Shown one piece after another: positions 11,565-24,500 of a stretch of 64,000 bases of DNA. Position numbers and translations under genes: made by a program. Position 1 is the stretch's first letter. Every line of letters begins with the position of its first letter. The DNA is from Gordionus sp. m RMFG-2023 (lineage: Eukaryota > Nematomorpha > Gordioida > Chordodea > Parachordodidae), in NCBI RefSeq assembly GCF_954871325.1, contig NC_088777.1, positions 34,387,366 to 34,451,365 of the forward strand, read 5' to 3'. Under the pieces are notes generated by a model. That model did no database searches. It was not told where the DNA came from and saw only the letters and a list, made by a program, of their open reading frames with translations.

Positions 11565-12110
11565 GCATTGTTACCATCATTCCAGAGGTATGTGATGCTA
11601 TATGGAAAACTTTAAAAGATATTCATATGCCAGTTCCAACTAGAGAACATTGGGAGGATATATTAATATATTTCTAGATTGCACAAAAATATTTTGACCT
11701 GGCTCATTAGATGGTAAGCACTTTATATCAAAGTAAATTTTTAAAATTAATAAATAATTTTTAATTATTTTAGAGTTAGAAAAACCAATATCAAACACCT
11801 TAAAAAACTATGAAACCTTATCCTATGACAAATACCAGTCCAGAAGCAAAACATTATAAGTTAAGTAGTGATTGAATGCACATTTGGCATAACTACTGAT
11901 AAGTTTGCCATTAATTCTAAATCTATAAAGTGCTCAGTTGAAAATGCCTGTAAAATATATTATTGATTATGAAAAAATTGAATAAACACCTATAATATTA
12001 TACCTATTCCTAAAAATTTAGGGATCAGTAGAACTTTAAATGCATCAAGTACCAATTCAAGAGGAATAAGATATTTATTTAAAGACTATTTTAATTCTTG
12101 AATTTATGTA
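11565..12110 (+). pseudogene. PIF/Harbinger transposase fossil
   Basis: The plus strand reads IIPEVCDAIWKTLKDIHMPVPT followed by EHWEDI, as expected just before the DDE catalytic core of PIF/Harbinger (DDE_4) transposases. Further on it reads VIECTFGI and, at the end, RYLFKDYFNS, which match the RVVENAFG and the C-terminal DYFNS region of the family. The middle, with the catalytic acidic residues, is lost or unreadable, and there are several stops. An intron may divide it near 11715-11775. It lies within the interrupted part of the hAT at 10706-15721. Confidence 0.62.
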
Positions 12111-12143
12111 TAAATTTAACATTTGATATCATTATATATTAAA

Positions 12144-12370
12144 CTAGCTGATAGCCCATCAAGATTAACGGGGAATAATTTTCTCCTTTATTCAATGATG
12201 GATAATTAGAAATTTTCCTATTTAATGGGATCTTATTCAGAAATTTATATTTATTAAGATCAGGGGTTATTTTAAAATTTCTCTAAAATTGCAAATAAAT
12301 GAATAAAATTTAGTTAAAATGATTTTTTATTGTGCACATAAATTAAAATTACTAATGATGGGCTAAATAT
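12144..12370 (-). mobile_element. Helitron 3' end fragment, facing left
   Basis: The minus strand ends in CTAG (12147-12144) after an imperfect hairpin, GTTAATCTTGATGGG, matching the Helitron end at 636. Adjacent DNA (12190-12350) matches Helitron subterminal DNA with the phrases 'atgatggataa' and 'agaaatttatattta'. No coding part is present. It faces away from the Helitron end at 14492. Confidence 0.65.
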
Positions 12371-13800
12371 AATTAGCACTGCCTAACCTACTATTGACTC
12401 TTAACCAAGTTCAAGAATCTATGAGTCATAAGTATGGATTCTTCCTTTTATCTGACTATTTAAATTTTTAATTTTTATAGGTAAATTTTAACTATATAGA
12501 TGAATAACAATAAAAAATACAAATTCTCTTTCACCTAATAATCCTATCCTTTCAATAAAAAAGGTAACCTTATTTTCCATATTCTTTTAAATTTAATATT
12601 CATTTTTTTTTAAAATTCAACCAATAAAGGATATGTAATAATTTGTTCTATTAAGCACTAACAAACTTATCATTGAACCCTTAAACCAATACAAAAATTT
12701 TCATGACTCAGTTATATATTTTTCATTTTATCAGACTTTAGATTTTTAAAAGTAAATTTATACCCTATTTTTTTGTGACATAATAATTTACCATGTTATT
12801 TATATATTAAGTTATCTATATTATTTTATATAGATAAGAATAACAATAAATTCTTATATACCTAGGAATCCTATCTTTTCAAAAAAATATGATATTCTTT
12901 TTTATACATTTATTTTAAGATAAGTCAATTTAAATTATATCTCACAACAGAGAAAGGATCAAATTCAATAATATAAAATTTACATCTATTATTCTATTCA
13001 AACAAAATAATTTAATTACTCATTTGCTTTCAACTATTCTTTTGTAAAAAGTTAAATTTAAAAAAATTAATATTTTAAATAGCAATAAATAATAATTAAA
13101 CAAAAAAGTTAAATTTAAAAAAATCAATATTTTAAATAGCAATAAATAATAATTAAACAAAATATAAAACCTTTTTAGAAATGAGAATAGTTGGAGGCAA
13201 ATGAATAATATAATCATTTTGTTTGTATAGATGTAAATTTTATATTTATTAAATTTGATCCTTTCTCTGTCTCTGTTAGATTTAATTGAAATGGACTTAT
13301 CCTAAAATAAATAGAAAATAAGATTGGATTCCTAGGTATATTGCTTATCTATATAAAATAATATAGATAATTTTAAAAATATATAAATAACATAGTAAAT
13401 TAATATGTTACGCAAAATTAGGGTATAAATTTACTCATAAAAATCTAAAGTCAGATAAAATGAAAAATATATACTTGATCAAATTTTTATATTTATTAAG
13501 GGTCAATGATAGGTTTGATGGTGCTTAATAGGAAAAATTAATTATTACAGATCCTTTATTGGTGGGGAAAATTTAAATAGACTTATAAAATAAATGAAAA
13601 AATAATTTAGGAAATAAAGTTACCTCTTTTATTGAAAGGATAGGATTATTAGGTAAAAGAGAATTTGTATTTTTAATTGTTATTCACCTATATAGTTAAA
13701 ATTTTATAAAAATTTAAAATCTAAATAGTAAGATATAAAGAAAAATCCATGCTCATGACTTATAAATTCTTGGACACTAATGACCAGTATAATACTAACC
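12370..13800. repeat. Large inverted repeat, arms about 670 bp
   Basis: The left arm (about 12380-13045) is matched in reverse by the right arm (about 13185-13790). Matching pairs include 'cctatcctttcaat' (12541) with 'attgaaaggatagg' (13631), and 'cagactttagattttt' (12740) with 'aaaatctaaagtcagat' (13440). The loop (13045-13185) holds two direct copies of a unit of about 70 bp. Arms differ at many sites. No transposase is readable. Confidence 0.75.
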
Positions 13801-13994
13801 CCTTTTAGACCTCCAGCTTTATAAATATACAGTTATATGTTTTTAAGATTGGTTATTTAAATAAAAAGGCATTTAATAGCTATTCTATAACACTTTATTA
13901 TTATAAGATAAATCTGATATGATTCGCGCTTGCTCTAGAAGATTTAGGAAAAAAATTCAAAAGATCTTATTATCAAAATAAAGGTAGAAAAAGT

Positions 13995-14492
13995 GGCCAA
14001 GATCCAAAATATTGCTCCCCTAAAATCTATCTCCTACCTTCACTCGGTGGGGAGTGAACAGCAATTCTGACTAACAGGAGCTCTGGTAAATAATGTTAGT
14101 ATTTAGGGTGCTAATAAGAGATATTGTTTCATTTTTGTAATTTTAAATATAAATTTCTAAATCACATCTCAAATTATAATTCCCCGTCATTCTTGACGGG
14201 TGATCAGTGTGATGCTAATATGAGATATTTTTTCATTTTTATTCATTTTTGTAATTTAAAATAATTATTTAGAAATCACATCTCATAAAATAGGAAAATT
14301 TCTGATTCATCCATCATCAAATAAAGGTAAAATATATTATTCATCAATCATTGAATAAAAAAGACAATTCATCACTCTTAGTCTTAATGGGTTGGAATTG
14401 GCCTGAAGGAGGAGGGGGAGGGGTAAAAAGAATTATCGTAAAAGAACGAATAAAATTCTCATCCCCGTCATTTTTGACGGGTTATCAACTAG
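13995..14492 (+). mobile_element. Helitron 3' end fragment, facing right
   Basis: It ends with a perfect 7-bp hairpin (14464-14481, CCCGTCA-TTTT-TGACGGG), a 7-nt spacer and CTAG, followed by T. The 480 bp before it are the reverse complement of 636-1000, including 'ctcctaccttcact' and 'aggaggagggggagg'. A second hairpin of the same type lies at about 14180-14200, perhaps an older end. Past 14492 the host hAT sequence resumes. Confidence 0.75.
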
Positions 14493-15729
14493 TTTCTTTA
14501 TAAAAAGTAAGTAAACATATAGTTTATAATCCTCTACTATATACAGTTGTTTATAAAATATTAGATATAATGCCACTTTTATAGACGTATTTGACAGTTA
14601 TATTACAGTTAATATTATAATAAATTTTACTAATAAATGGCGCCATCTATTTAGTTAAAATAATTTTAAAAATTAAATATTTTATTATTCATCCTGCAAT
14701 AGATGTAATAAATTTGGTATCTTTTCTCCTCTTTTTTTACGTGTTTTTAGGAAAGCTATTTTTTTCTTTTTCGAAAAACAGTTTTGAGTTAAATTTTTAA
14801 TACAAGTATATTTTTGATATTATTACAAACTGCTTATAATATATCAAGGTGGTGCGACAATATATAAAATCTTAATTGTTTCATCATATCATTCTGGTCC
14901 TTATTTTATAATTAGAAAATGTTTCATTTCTAATATGGCATTGCCGTGTAAATAACTCCAGGCTTCAATATATTTGCATAATTATTTCTTCCAAAGATTT
15001 TTAGTGTTTTTATTTTATAAATTTATCCAACATAATAAATTATAATATAAGTTTATCGTGAGTGTCATGGCTATTACTGCAAATTAACCAGCATCTATTA
15101 TTTGTGTTGCTATATAATTTAAGATTATAATTATAACGGCTGAGAGCATATAATTGCATATTTTAGGTAAACAATAATGGTAAACTGTGTAGTCGTTTAT
15201 ATATCATTTAAAATGGAAGATAATCTTTTAGAAATTTAATATCTCACAATAATTTTCTCGATTACTCATCTAGCTTCCATCATGTCATCTAAGAGGAAGC
15301 TCTAACCACTATATAGTTTTATAATTTGGATTGGTCGTTTTTACTCTCTCCTTCAAAAATTGTTGATTTGGTTTAGGCCTATAAATTTTTCTTTATTAGT
15401 CCATTCTATAAAACATTGTCTAAAATGGTTACAGAGAATTATACTAGTTTGATAACTTTTTGTCAATGTAAGTTGATAAGAATTATATTATTGCATTATG
15501 TGATTTTTTATATGCCAGTTTATTTTGTATGCATAATATAATAAATGACAAAATATGAAAATCAGAAAAATTGTTCAGAGTTAACAAATTTTAAGAAAAG
15601 TATAATATATTTATATAAAAGCGGGCCGTAGGCCCGCAAATTGGGAGTATGGGGGGCTTCGCTCCCCATTATATTTTTTTAGTTGAGCCCCCTGAGATTA
15701 TGAAGGCTAGTGACGCCCCTGGTAATCAG

Positions 15730-16459
15730 TAAAATATACGTCAAAATAATCGGATCCTAAAATTATAATATCAGAATTTTATGTATAATAAATTAAAGCT
15801 TGGTTTATACAGATCAGCTTATAATATATTTTTTACAAACTGCTCATGCAAATTATAAATTATCCTCAATGAAGATGAGATGTTAGTTTTTAAAAAATTT
15901 ATTACAAATTTAATGAATTTTATTTAAAAATTATATTTAGACGTGTATCTATATTAAATTTAATACAGATTTACATATAAAATATTTTTTACAAAAAATT
16001 ATTTGGATTTATAGCTTTTAATCTCAAACACTGCTCATAGAATTTATAAACCTTTCAAATGTAGATGATAATTTTAAAAAAAAATTATATTGAGATAGGA
16101 AGATAGAAAACAAGAATATAATGTTATAAGGATAATTTATATTTAGTGAATGAATTTTGATTCATAATAGAAAAATTAATAAAAATAAAAACTTTGTTCA
16201 TCCATAAAAGAATTTTCGGAAGTTAGTTTTGTATTATAAAGTTGTTCAAATTTTTGACGTAAAATCATCAAAAATATTTATCACCTTTCTAAGAACAGCA
16301 GTTAAATGATCGACAATTTTCAAATTATAAAATTTTTTTTATTATCCCATCAGGAAATTTTATTAAATAGGAATAATCTCAAATAAATCCTACTAATATA
16401 TATTTATTTTTCAATATTTATTTATACTAGAAATTATTTTAGTCGAATAATTTATAATA
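15730..16459. other. AT-rich stretch with no recognised feature
   Basis: I see no long frame, TIR, tandem array or known motif. It lies between the hAT target duplication and the fold-back repeat, upstream of the kinase exons. Confidence 0.3.
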
Positions 16460-17465
16460 ATGCGATCCATAGGCGTAGCCAGGATCCTAAGGGAGGGGGA
16501 TTACAAATTTGCTGGGGGCTTCGCCCCCAGATCCCCTTTTACTAAATATCGATAGTTGATAATAGAGATAGGGGGTAGGCAAAGGTTTTGAAGAGGGTTT
16601 GCATCCAGTGAAAATCCTGTAATCTAGACGCTGCCTATGTCGCAGGTCTATTTTCTAGAAATGAATTATCGGCATGATTCTTTGCGGATTTAAACGATCC
16701 ATTAATATCAACCATCTTTTACTTAATGTAAAAGGGAAAAATAAAGATTCGGAGTTGCAGTTGATTTATGTTTCAGTAACCATTATTACTGCAATTTTAT
16801 CTTTATTAACCCAAGACTTAAATGCCATTTAGAGATATCATCGGTTCAGGTAGCGTCTACATGACAGGATTTTTACTGGATGCATACCCCCTTCAAAAAC
16901 CTTTGCCTACCCCCCTAAAAAATCACGACTCAATGTATCCCCCATCTTCTATCCATGCTGCTCTTCGGCGGCCGTTTCTCTTTATTATTATTTTCACCTT
17001 TATAATTATATTGATATTCTTTTAAGAGAATTTATAAGGATAACTTAAATTAATCTATCTCTACTACCAACTATCGTTATTTTGTGATTATAAAGAATTT
17101 ATTTTTTAGATAATAAATTCAATTAAAACCTCCATTAGTTACAATGAATCAATTATTATGGCATTATGAGCTTGCTTATATATCTAAACCTTTTAAATTA
17201 CATTTAAAAGGATAGCAGAAAGTTTTATTTGGAAAACAATGTGTATGATTGTTTGAAATATATAGATTTGGTCGATAATTGTATTATAATAATTCTATAA
17301 TAAAAGTATTAATTTTTACAGCAATAAATTTTGTCCTATTTTATCTCTAAATTTAATAGATAACCCCTCAAAAAATTTATCCTATCCCATTAAAGCAGCT
17401 TACCCCCTACCCCCTCTAAAAATAGGATGCAAACTGTTTCTACCCCTCTCGCTCATGTAGACGCT
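16460..17465. repeat. Fold-back repeat region with C-rich arms
   Basis: The segment 16573-16645 ('gggtaggcaaaggttttgaa' and onward) is repeated in inverse orientation at 16843-16918 ('ttcaaaaacctttgcctac'). A further diverged copy lies at 17395-17465. At 16512-16530 is a hairpin with a GGGGGC stem and a TTCG loop. The layout resembles a fold-back MITE or a small DNA element, but I found no target duplication. Confidence 0.55.
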
Positions 17466-18132
17466 GGGTCCAGGAAACAAATAACCTATGAAACGGGTAA
17501 TTTAATATATCATTAATAAAAATTTATACATTGGGGGTGCAAATTTCAAAATGGTTTTTTTAAGAGAGAGAAGAGAAAGAAAAATATTTTATATTACATT
17601 ATCATTTCGTCTTTAAATTAAAAATTAATTCTTTTTTAAAAGTAAAAATTAAATACAATTGTATTATTTATTAGCTCAAGATATGATGTGAAGAAATATA
17701 TTATTGAATAGGAAAGATCAAAACCAATTTTGCAAAATTTTAAAAAGGAAATCAAAACTTGCATTCGTAATTTTTCTATCGATAAATATGAAAAATACGA
17801 TTATCTCACAGATGTAAATTTTCTAATTCTCAATATTGTAGTAAAAATTTGTTTGGAATGATAAAGGATTTTCCGAGATAATATTGCAAATAAAAAAATT
17901 AATTGCTTCTCTATTGGTAAACTTTATGTTTCATCACTGCAATACAACATTGTGTTGTGATGTTTTCCATACAAACTTTAGCAATCCCTCAAAAATATCT
18001 ATCATAGATGTCAATAACATTTTTTCTAATTTTGCATTTTTTTTTTGCCGAATAATTTAAATTTTTATGAATTCATTGGAACCTAAAAAGTAAATTTTAA
18101 AATACCCATTATATATTTATTTTCTAAATCAG
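17466..18132. other. AT-rich stretch before the first kinase exon seen
   Basis: No coding exon was recognised. The start codon and N-terminal extension of the kinase should lie in or beyond this stretch. Aurora N-termini are poorly conserved, so a short exon could be missed by eye. Confidence 0.3.
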
Positions 18133-18557
18133 AAATTGGAACATTGATGATTTTGATATAGGAGGACCCCTTGGTAGAGGGAAATATGGGAATGCATTTC
18201 TCGCTAGAGAACGAAAGAGCAAATTAATAGTCTGTCTTAAAGTAAACATAAAATGCCATAAAAGATATTAAATGTTAATTTTTTTATCATAGATGATCTT
18301 TAAAAAACATATTGTTTTAGATGGTACTGAACATCAGATTATAAGAGAGCTTGAAATTATGAGACATTTATAGTGAAATTTTATTCTTTATTTGATAATA
18401 ATTTCTTGTCATTTTTAGTCATCCAAATATTATTCAATACTTTGGATATTTTCATGATGAAAGAAGGCTATTTATTATATTACAATATGCTCCTCAAGGG
18501 GAATTATACAAACTTCTCAAAGCAGCTAATGGATTTGATGATATCAAAACAGCTTCA
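18133..18557 (+). CDS. AURK: Aurora-type kinase, exons encoding the N-lobe
   Basis: Exon 18133-18241 encodes [19 protein letters not shown] and on to VCLK. Exon 18293-18372 encodes [20 protein letters not shown], with the conserved glutamate region of helix C. Exon 18419-18557 encodes [20 protein letters not shown] and on to [12 protein letters not shown] and FDDIKTAS. The two introns here are only 51 and 46 bp. The acceptor at 18132 follows CTAAATCAG; donors are GTAAAC, GTGAAA and GTTAAT. The segment is close to usual Aurora length through the hinge. C replaces A in the usual VALK, which is a mild change. Confidence 0.88.
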
Positions 18558-21500
18558 GTTAATCATCTATACATTCTAAAACCTTATTTATTTCAAACCA
18601 TTAAAATGCTTATATAAGTGGAACAGTCTGGTCCAAATCCCAGCCAAGCTAAGCCAGGAAAATAGAGTTTTAAATATTGTAAATATATTTAATAACAGTT
18701 TATGCTTACTAATTATTTATCTGACTTTAACAACAAACTATTTTCAAAATTTTTGTTTAAAAGTTTGCTAATATTTTTATAAAAATAATTGTCCATAGAC
18801 TAACAAACATTTTACAAGAGCCCTTTATGTAAGTTAAACTTAATAAAAATTAATTTGGAATTTGGAAAATCATCATATAAAGATAATATGATATACTTGT
18901 ATATTATTTAACATAATTTAAAAAATAACTAGTATTTTTATAGTAATATTTTAAAAAGTGTAGCTAGTTACTGTTACATTTCTTAAATATAACAAATGAC
19001 ATTTTTTTGCAAAAATATAACTAATTATTTTAACAACACTCAAAAAAGTGATAGATTTCTAAAATAATGTATAAATATTTTTCAATATAAATTACAGAAA
19101 TCTACAGAGATCAAAATTTTGAGCACGCCATATTTTAAAAGTAAAACCCATTTCATTATATTATTAAATCCAGTGACAAGGTGTCAAGTTTACTACTAGG
19201 GAAGCAATCAAAAAATTTTTTTTATTTTTATTTATTAGTCAAACCATAAAAAAAATTAAGATTTATAAATAAGTGGAATTTGTCTTTGTTTTTGAGTAAA
19301 ATGATCAAGTACTGAATCATAAAAGTTATTGCTAGATTTTAAATTTTATAATAATTATTTTAATTGAAATCAAAGATAGATTCGATAATTGATTTTGACT
19401 CATCCTATTTCTGCAATAAGATTTGATTCTTTTTAAAGACAAAAAACCCCATTTTGCACTTGCTATTGTTGAAGCCAAAGTTAAGATGAATTTGCATAAA
19501 ACTCTTAAAACTCATCAAATTGGTACATATTAAAAATTCAAGTATTTAATTAACATTCTTTTTCTTTCTAAATTTATCATCCCAAAACACTACCTTTAAT
19601 TCAGTTTCCAGCTTGTGTAGGTTGAAAAATGAGTAAGTGTTATTTAAATTGTCTAATAAATATTTTGGGAAATTTTGATTAAATATTTGGAATTCACTAA
19701 TATCTAACAATTCGACGAATTTGATATTTTTTTAATGTATCTGTTATTTTAATTATCAAATTTTTATAAAATTCTATTGTTTGAGAAATCTGGGGATCTA
19801 TTACGTTTTTTATCTAAATTGTCTTCAATCTTTTCTTTTACATTTAAATTTCTCCAAATAACATCGTTTTCTATATTTTATTTAACAGAATTTTTGAAAT
19901 CTCTAATATTTTTAAGACAATAAGATATATCGTTAATTTTAGTTTGAAGTATATCATATTAAATAATAAATCAGATTCTGGAAAAATTTATCGAAATAAT
20001 AAATTTAGAAAATTTGAGTCATTTAATATATTTAAATAGCCACCCAAACAATATCAGATTCTCCATCATTTATACTTTCAAAAAAAACGACTAGATCCTT
20101 CAAATATTTGAAAACTGTTTGAACCAGCCAACCATTATTCCATCTCGTCGGGGCTACTCGTGGTAATCTTTTTCTGACATATTTATCAAATTCCGCTGTT
20201 CTCTTATATGATGTACTAAAAAAACTGGTTAAACCAGATGAAGTTGCAAAAAAATACCTTACATTCTTTAATTTTGCTGCAAGATTTTGATAATAAGATT
20301 TAACTTAAGGGAAAAGCAATGAATATAAAGTGCTGAAGGATTGACGTCTCTTATTTTCGCTTGTAGTTCATGAATCGTATTACATAACTGCTGTGTCATC
20401 GTAACTTTGACCTATTAATTTTTTAACAATCTTTTTTTATCATTCAAGAATTTAATGACAAATTTTGATAAAGAATTAGCATCTCGATGCATAGTAACAT
20501 CAAAGAATTCAATAAATCTTTCATACAATGTCCCATATTTAGAACATATTGAAGAACAACCCAGTTGAGATGTATTATTTATATCAGTTGTTTCATCTAA
20601 TATTATTGTTATAAATTCCGTTTCTTCCAATTCATTTAATATTTTTTGGTGTAAGACATATGAAATTGAATTAATTAAATCATTTTGAATATCGCTTGAT
20701 AGTCCAATAAAAACTGTACTATTTTCTAAATGATGTTTCAATGGTAAATTTTCTTCAGTGAACAAATAAATTAATTCAATACAATTTCCTCTATTTATTG
20801 AACTAGAAGATTCATCATCACCACGGAATGCGAGCTCCTGAATTCCAAGAAAACATATAGAGTTGATCAATATCTTTAATATTTCTCTTTGATTTGACTT
20901 TTGAATTATCCTTTTCAATTGATATTTTGCGCATTGAATCTATCATATTTTCAATACGATTTTTGCCAAATGTTTTTGATTGAATCATCGACTGCAAATG
21001 AGTGGTTGATTCTTCATGCCTTCTGCCTTTGAAAAATTATTCATATCCGAGAATCCTTTATCATTCTAAATATATTTTTCCCTTGGGAATAATAGGCATG
21101 ACCAACAATATAGAGAATTTGAAAATTCATATCCAGTGAGCAATTCATATTTTTCATATTTATCAAAAATTACGAATGCAAGTTTTGATTTCTTTTTTTA
21201 AGTTTTGTAAAATTAGTTTTGGTCTTCCTTCTCTTTTATTTATTAAAAAAAATAAGCATTTTTTTATTTGCTTCCCCACTTATATTTTAATCATAAAATT
21301 AAACAATTACCATAACATGATTTTTTCATTATTTATTAAAATAATAAGCAATATTAAGCTTGCTTCCCTCATGTATATATTTTTTAACATAATAAAAAAA
21401 GTTACACCAAAAATATATCATACAAAACATTATTTTTTAAAATATTTATTTTTAAAAAATAAGCAATAATTTGCTTCCATTATGTTTTTTTTTGACATAA

Positions 21501-24500
21501 TAGTAAATTTTTTAACGTAGTAAATATAATAGTAAATTTTTTAATGTAGTAAAAATAATATTAATCTTTTTAACTTAAATATTTTTTTTAACAAAGTCAG
21601 TTGAATTTTGTAAGAAAAATTTCAAGGGGAGCAATGCTTCCCTTGCTTCTATGGATGTTTCGTCACTGGTTAAATCATAGGTTTTATACAACCTCAAAAT
21701 CCTAGGTGTGGTCAAAAAATATACCAACCTCAACAAGTGGGTCAATCAAAAAATAATATTTTTAGGGTTCTGGTATTAGGCTCAGTCCAGACAGTCTTAT
21801 TCCAAGCCAAGATCCAGTTTGGCTCTTTTATTTATTCATATTTGGGTTTTATAAAAATTGTTAGCCTGGCCTGGGCTGGGTATATATACAAGTATTTATG
21901 GCTTTAGTCTGGGCTTGCAGGTTTAATAAATATTTTGTTATTTCAAAAAAATGCATTTTATCATCTGGGGGAAATTTTGCCATTGCAGATAAGTCTGATT
22001 ATTATTTATTTATTAAACCTACATGATTAAGTTATAAATACTTAGTTTTTAAATTGAATATACATTTAAAAATAAAATTTATCTTTGATATATATTATAT
22101 ATATATATAATAGATTATATCCCAAGTAGCTGCAGCCCTCAAATACTGTCACTCCAAAAAGGTTATACACCGAGATATAAAACCAGAAAATATTTTGATA
22201 ATGATGTGTGGTCAAATTAAGTTAGCTGATTTTGGATGGTCTGTCCATTCTCCTAGTTTAAAGTAATTATTAAATTTTAATTAGAGGTGTACCATACCAT
22301 TTTTTTATTTATACTGAGCTGATGGCTAAGTATTGACACTATTGAACTTTACAAGATTAAGATATATAATATATAAGTAAAAAAAATTAGTTGAATATTA
22401 ACTAAAATCGTGTTGTGCAGTTCAAAGTTACTTAGTATTTAACAAATATCTTTTTATTTATCAAATATTTTATATGAAAATTAATATATCAAATATGAAA
22501 AATCAAAATATTTAATTAAAACCTGCATGTTATTGTACAAGAGCCTTTTAAACATTTATACAAATATCACTTTTATTATAATTTATCAAGAATATTTTAT
22601 GAAAATTAACCTATCAAATATATAAAAATAGTAAATTAACAAATTCAAAAATTAGCCATAATGGAATTGCAGTTAATTATTGCACATTGTGAGATTTGAG
22701 CAAATCTAAAATATAGAAAATAATATATAAATATTTATATCTAAATAATAATTAAAACTTGCATGTTATTGTACAACAAGTTCCTTTTTAACCTTTGGCG
22801 GTCGATTAGCTTCGTTTTTGTTTGATGTAATTTTGGTACTAGGGATGATACATTTCCATAAACATAAGCCTAACACATGACAATTGTTGTTATGAAAAAC
22901 CAAAGTAAAGCCATTGTGAGTGGCTTTTGCAGCATCTGATATTAATACTTCTATTTAAACACAAGGTCCAGATATCTGTTTTTACACAGTTAAAATTCAT
23001 AATTTTCTTTTTTCATAACAACACACTTCAACAAAAATAATGGAAATGACTATTTGCTATAGAAGTACCTACAACCATCAAAGGGGACCCTACCACATAA
23101 TTTTATAGGTGGCATCCACATAGAGCTTAATTGAAGGACTGACTAGATTGAGGAATCATTTTGTAGATATAAAAAATTATTAAACGTTATCATTGTTTCA
23201 AATTTGTTATAAAGGCAGCATCTTCAGAAATTTAATAATTTTTCAGTAAGCAATTCTTCCAATTCCCCTAAACTTATAAATGATGGCCCATTTTGTCTTT
23301 AGTTTCATTTAAAAATTTATTAGTTGATTTATTAATGGTAATATTAAGGGTGCATCCAAAGTCAAAAAAAATTTCCAAAAATAAAAAACTGATTCTCGTA
23401 TTTATACATTATGCGTCCAAACTCGATTTCGTAAATTTCATTAATAAATTTTTTTTTAAATAAAACTTTGACATTATTTTCCATAATCATTTTCGGTTTG
23501 AGACCCATTTTAAATAAAGTTTTTATTTCTAATTTTACATCACTAGGAATTTTGAGAATTTGAGATATGTAAAATGTTACATTATCATATAAAGAAGATT
23601 ATTTCTTGCAGTTCATTGCTTTCCTCTTTTTTTTAAAACTTTATATTTAAAATAAATAGTGTAAAAAGTAAAACTCCCCAAGTAAATAAAAAAAACTGGG
23701 AAATTATTTATTAGCTGACCAAAAATTTAAAGTACCTGCCAAATTATTTTAAAACTACCTATTTATTTTAAATACTGCCCCAATCAATAAAAAATTTGAA
23801 AATTAAATATTAGCTACCCAAAATTGAAAATAGCTACCAAATGTCTTTTCTACTGCCCATAATTAAAATACTACCAATTTTGATATATTTTGCTGCTCAT
23901 TCTTAATAAAAAACTGCTCGAATAATTTGTCTTCTTTAAAAAATTATCTCTCTCATTATTTAAGTTCCGCCCATATAAGAACCCGCCCAAATGTCATCCC
24001 ATAAGAAGAAAAGGGGATTCAAATAAATGAATTTAAAAAATTGCGTGATTGATCAATATCGATATTTGGTATTGGTACACTTCTTACTTTAACAACTTTC
24101 TTGGATTATTATATTTTTAGGTAAATTAAACTCCATTAAATCTAATAAATATCTAATTCTGTAAAATGGATAACAAAAAGACAATATGTAACTTAAGATA
24201 TTGTAATATTATATATCATTCGTTCATGTACAAGGCCATAACTATAATTTTTTATTGGGGGGGGGGGCATTATAGGGCCATAATGTTTGAAATTGCATAT
24301 TTCGATCATATTAATTCTGTAATCTTTTTCTCATATGCTAATAATAGGTTCATCATTTTAAAATGGGAATCGTAAATAATTATCTTAGAATCTCTATTTG
24401 GTATATTTATGCAATATATAAATCAAAGGCCTGCAGAGGTACCATTTGCACGGCCCAGCCTGGCCTGGGTTTTATATTTTCAGGCCCGGCCCGAGATTTT

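Larger units (their letters stand above)
10706..15721. mobile_element. hAT-like element with perfect 8-bp TSD, carrying nested insertions
   Basis: The left end is CAGTGGCGTCGCTAG and the right end, reversed, is CAGGGGCGTCACTAG. Both are flanked by GTAATCAG (10698-10705 and 15722-15729), the 8-bp duplication typical of hAT transposons. A shorter relative with the same ends lies at 53164-55159. Alignment by eye shows the 2-kb core is interrupted from about 11262 to 14492 by other elements. No transposase of its own is readable, so it is non-autonomous. GC-rich hairpins (15619-15635 and 15643-15660) lie near the right end, in sharp contrast to the AT-rich body. Confidence 0.88.

Noticed and set aside
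22785-23110. piggyBac-like end (TTAACCTTTGGCGG)
   Set aside because: Only one end is seen, with no matching partner or TTAA duplication.
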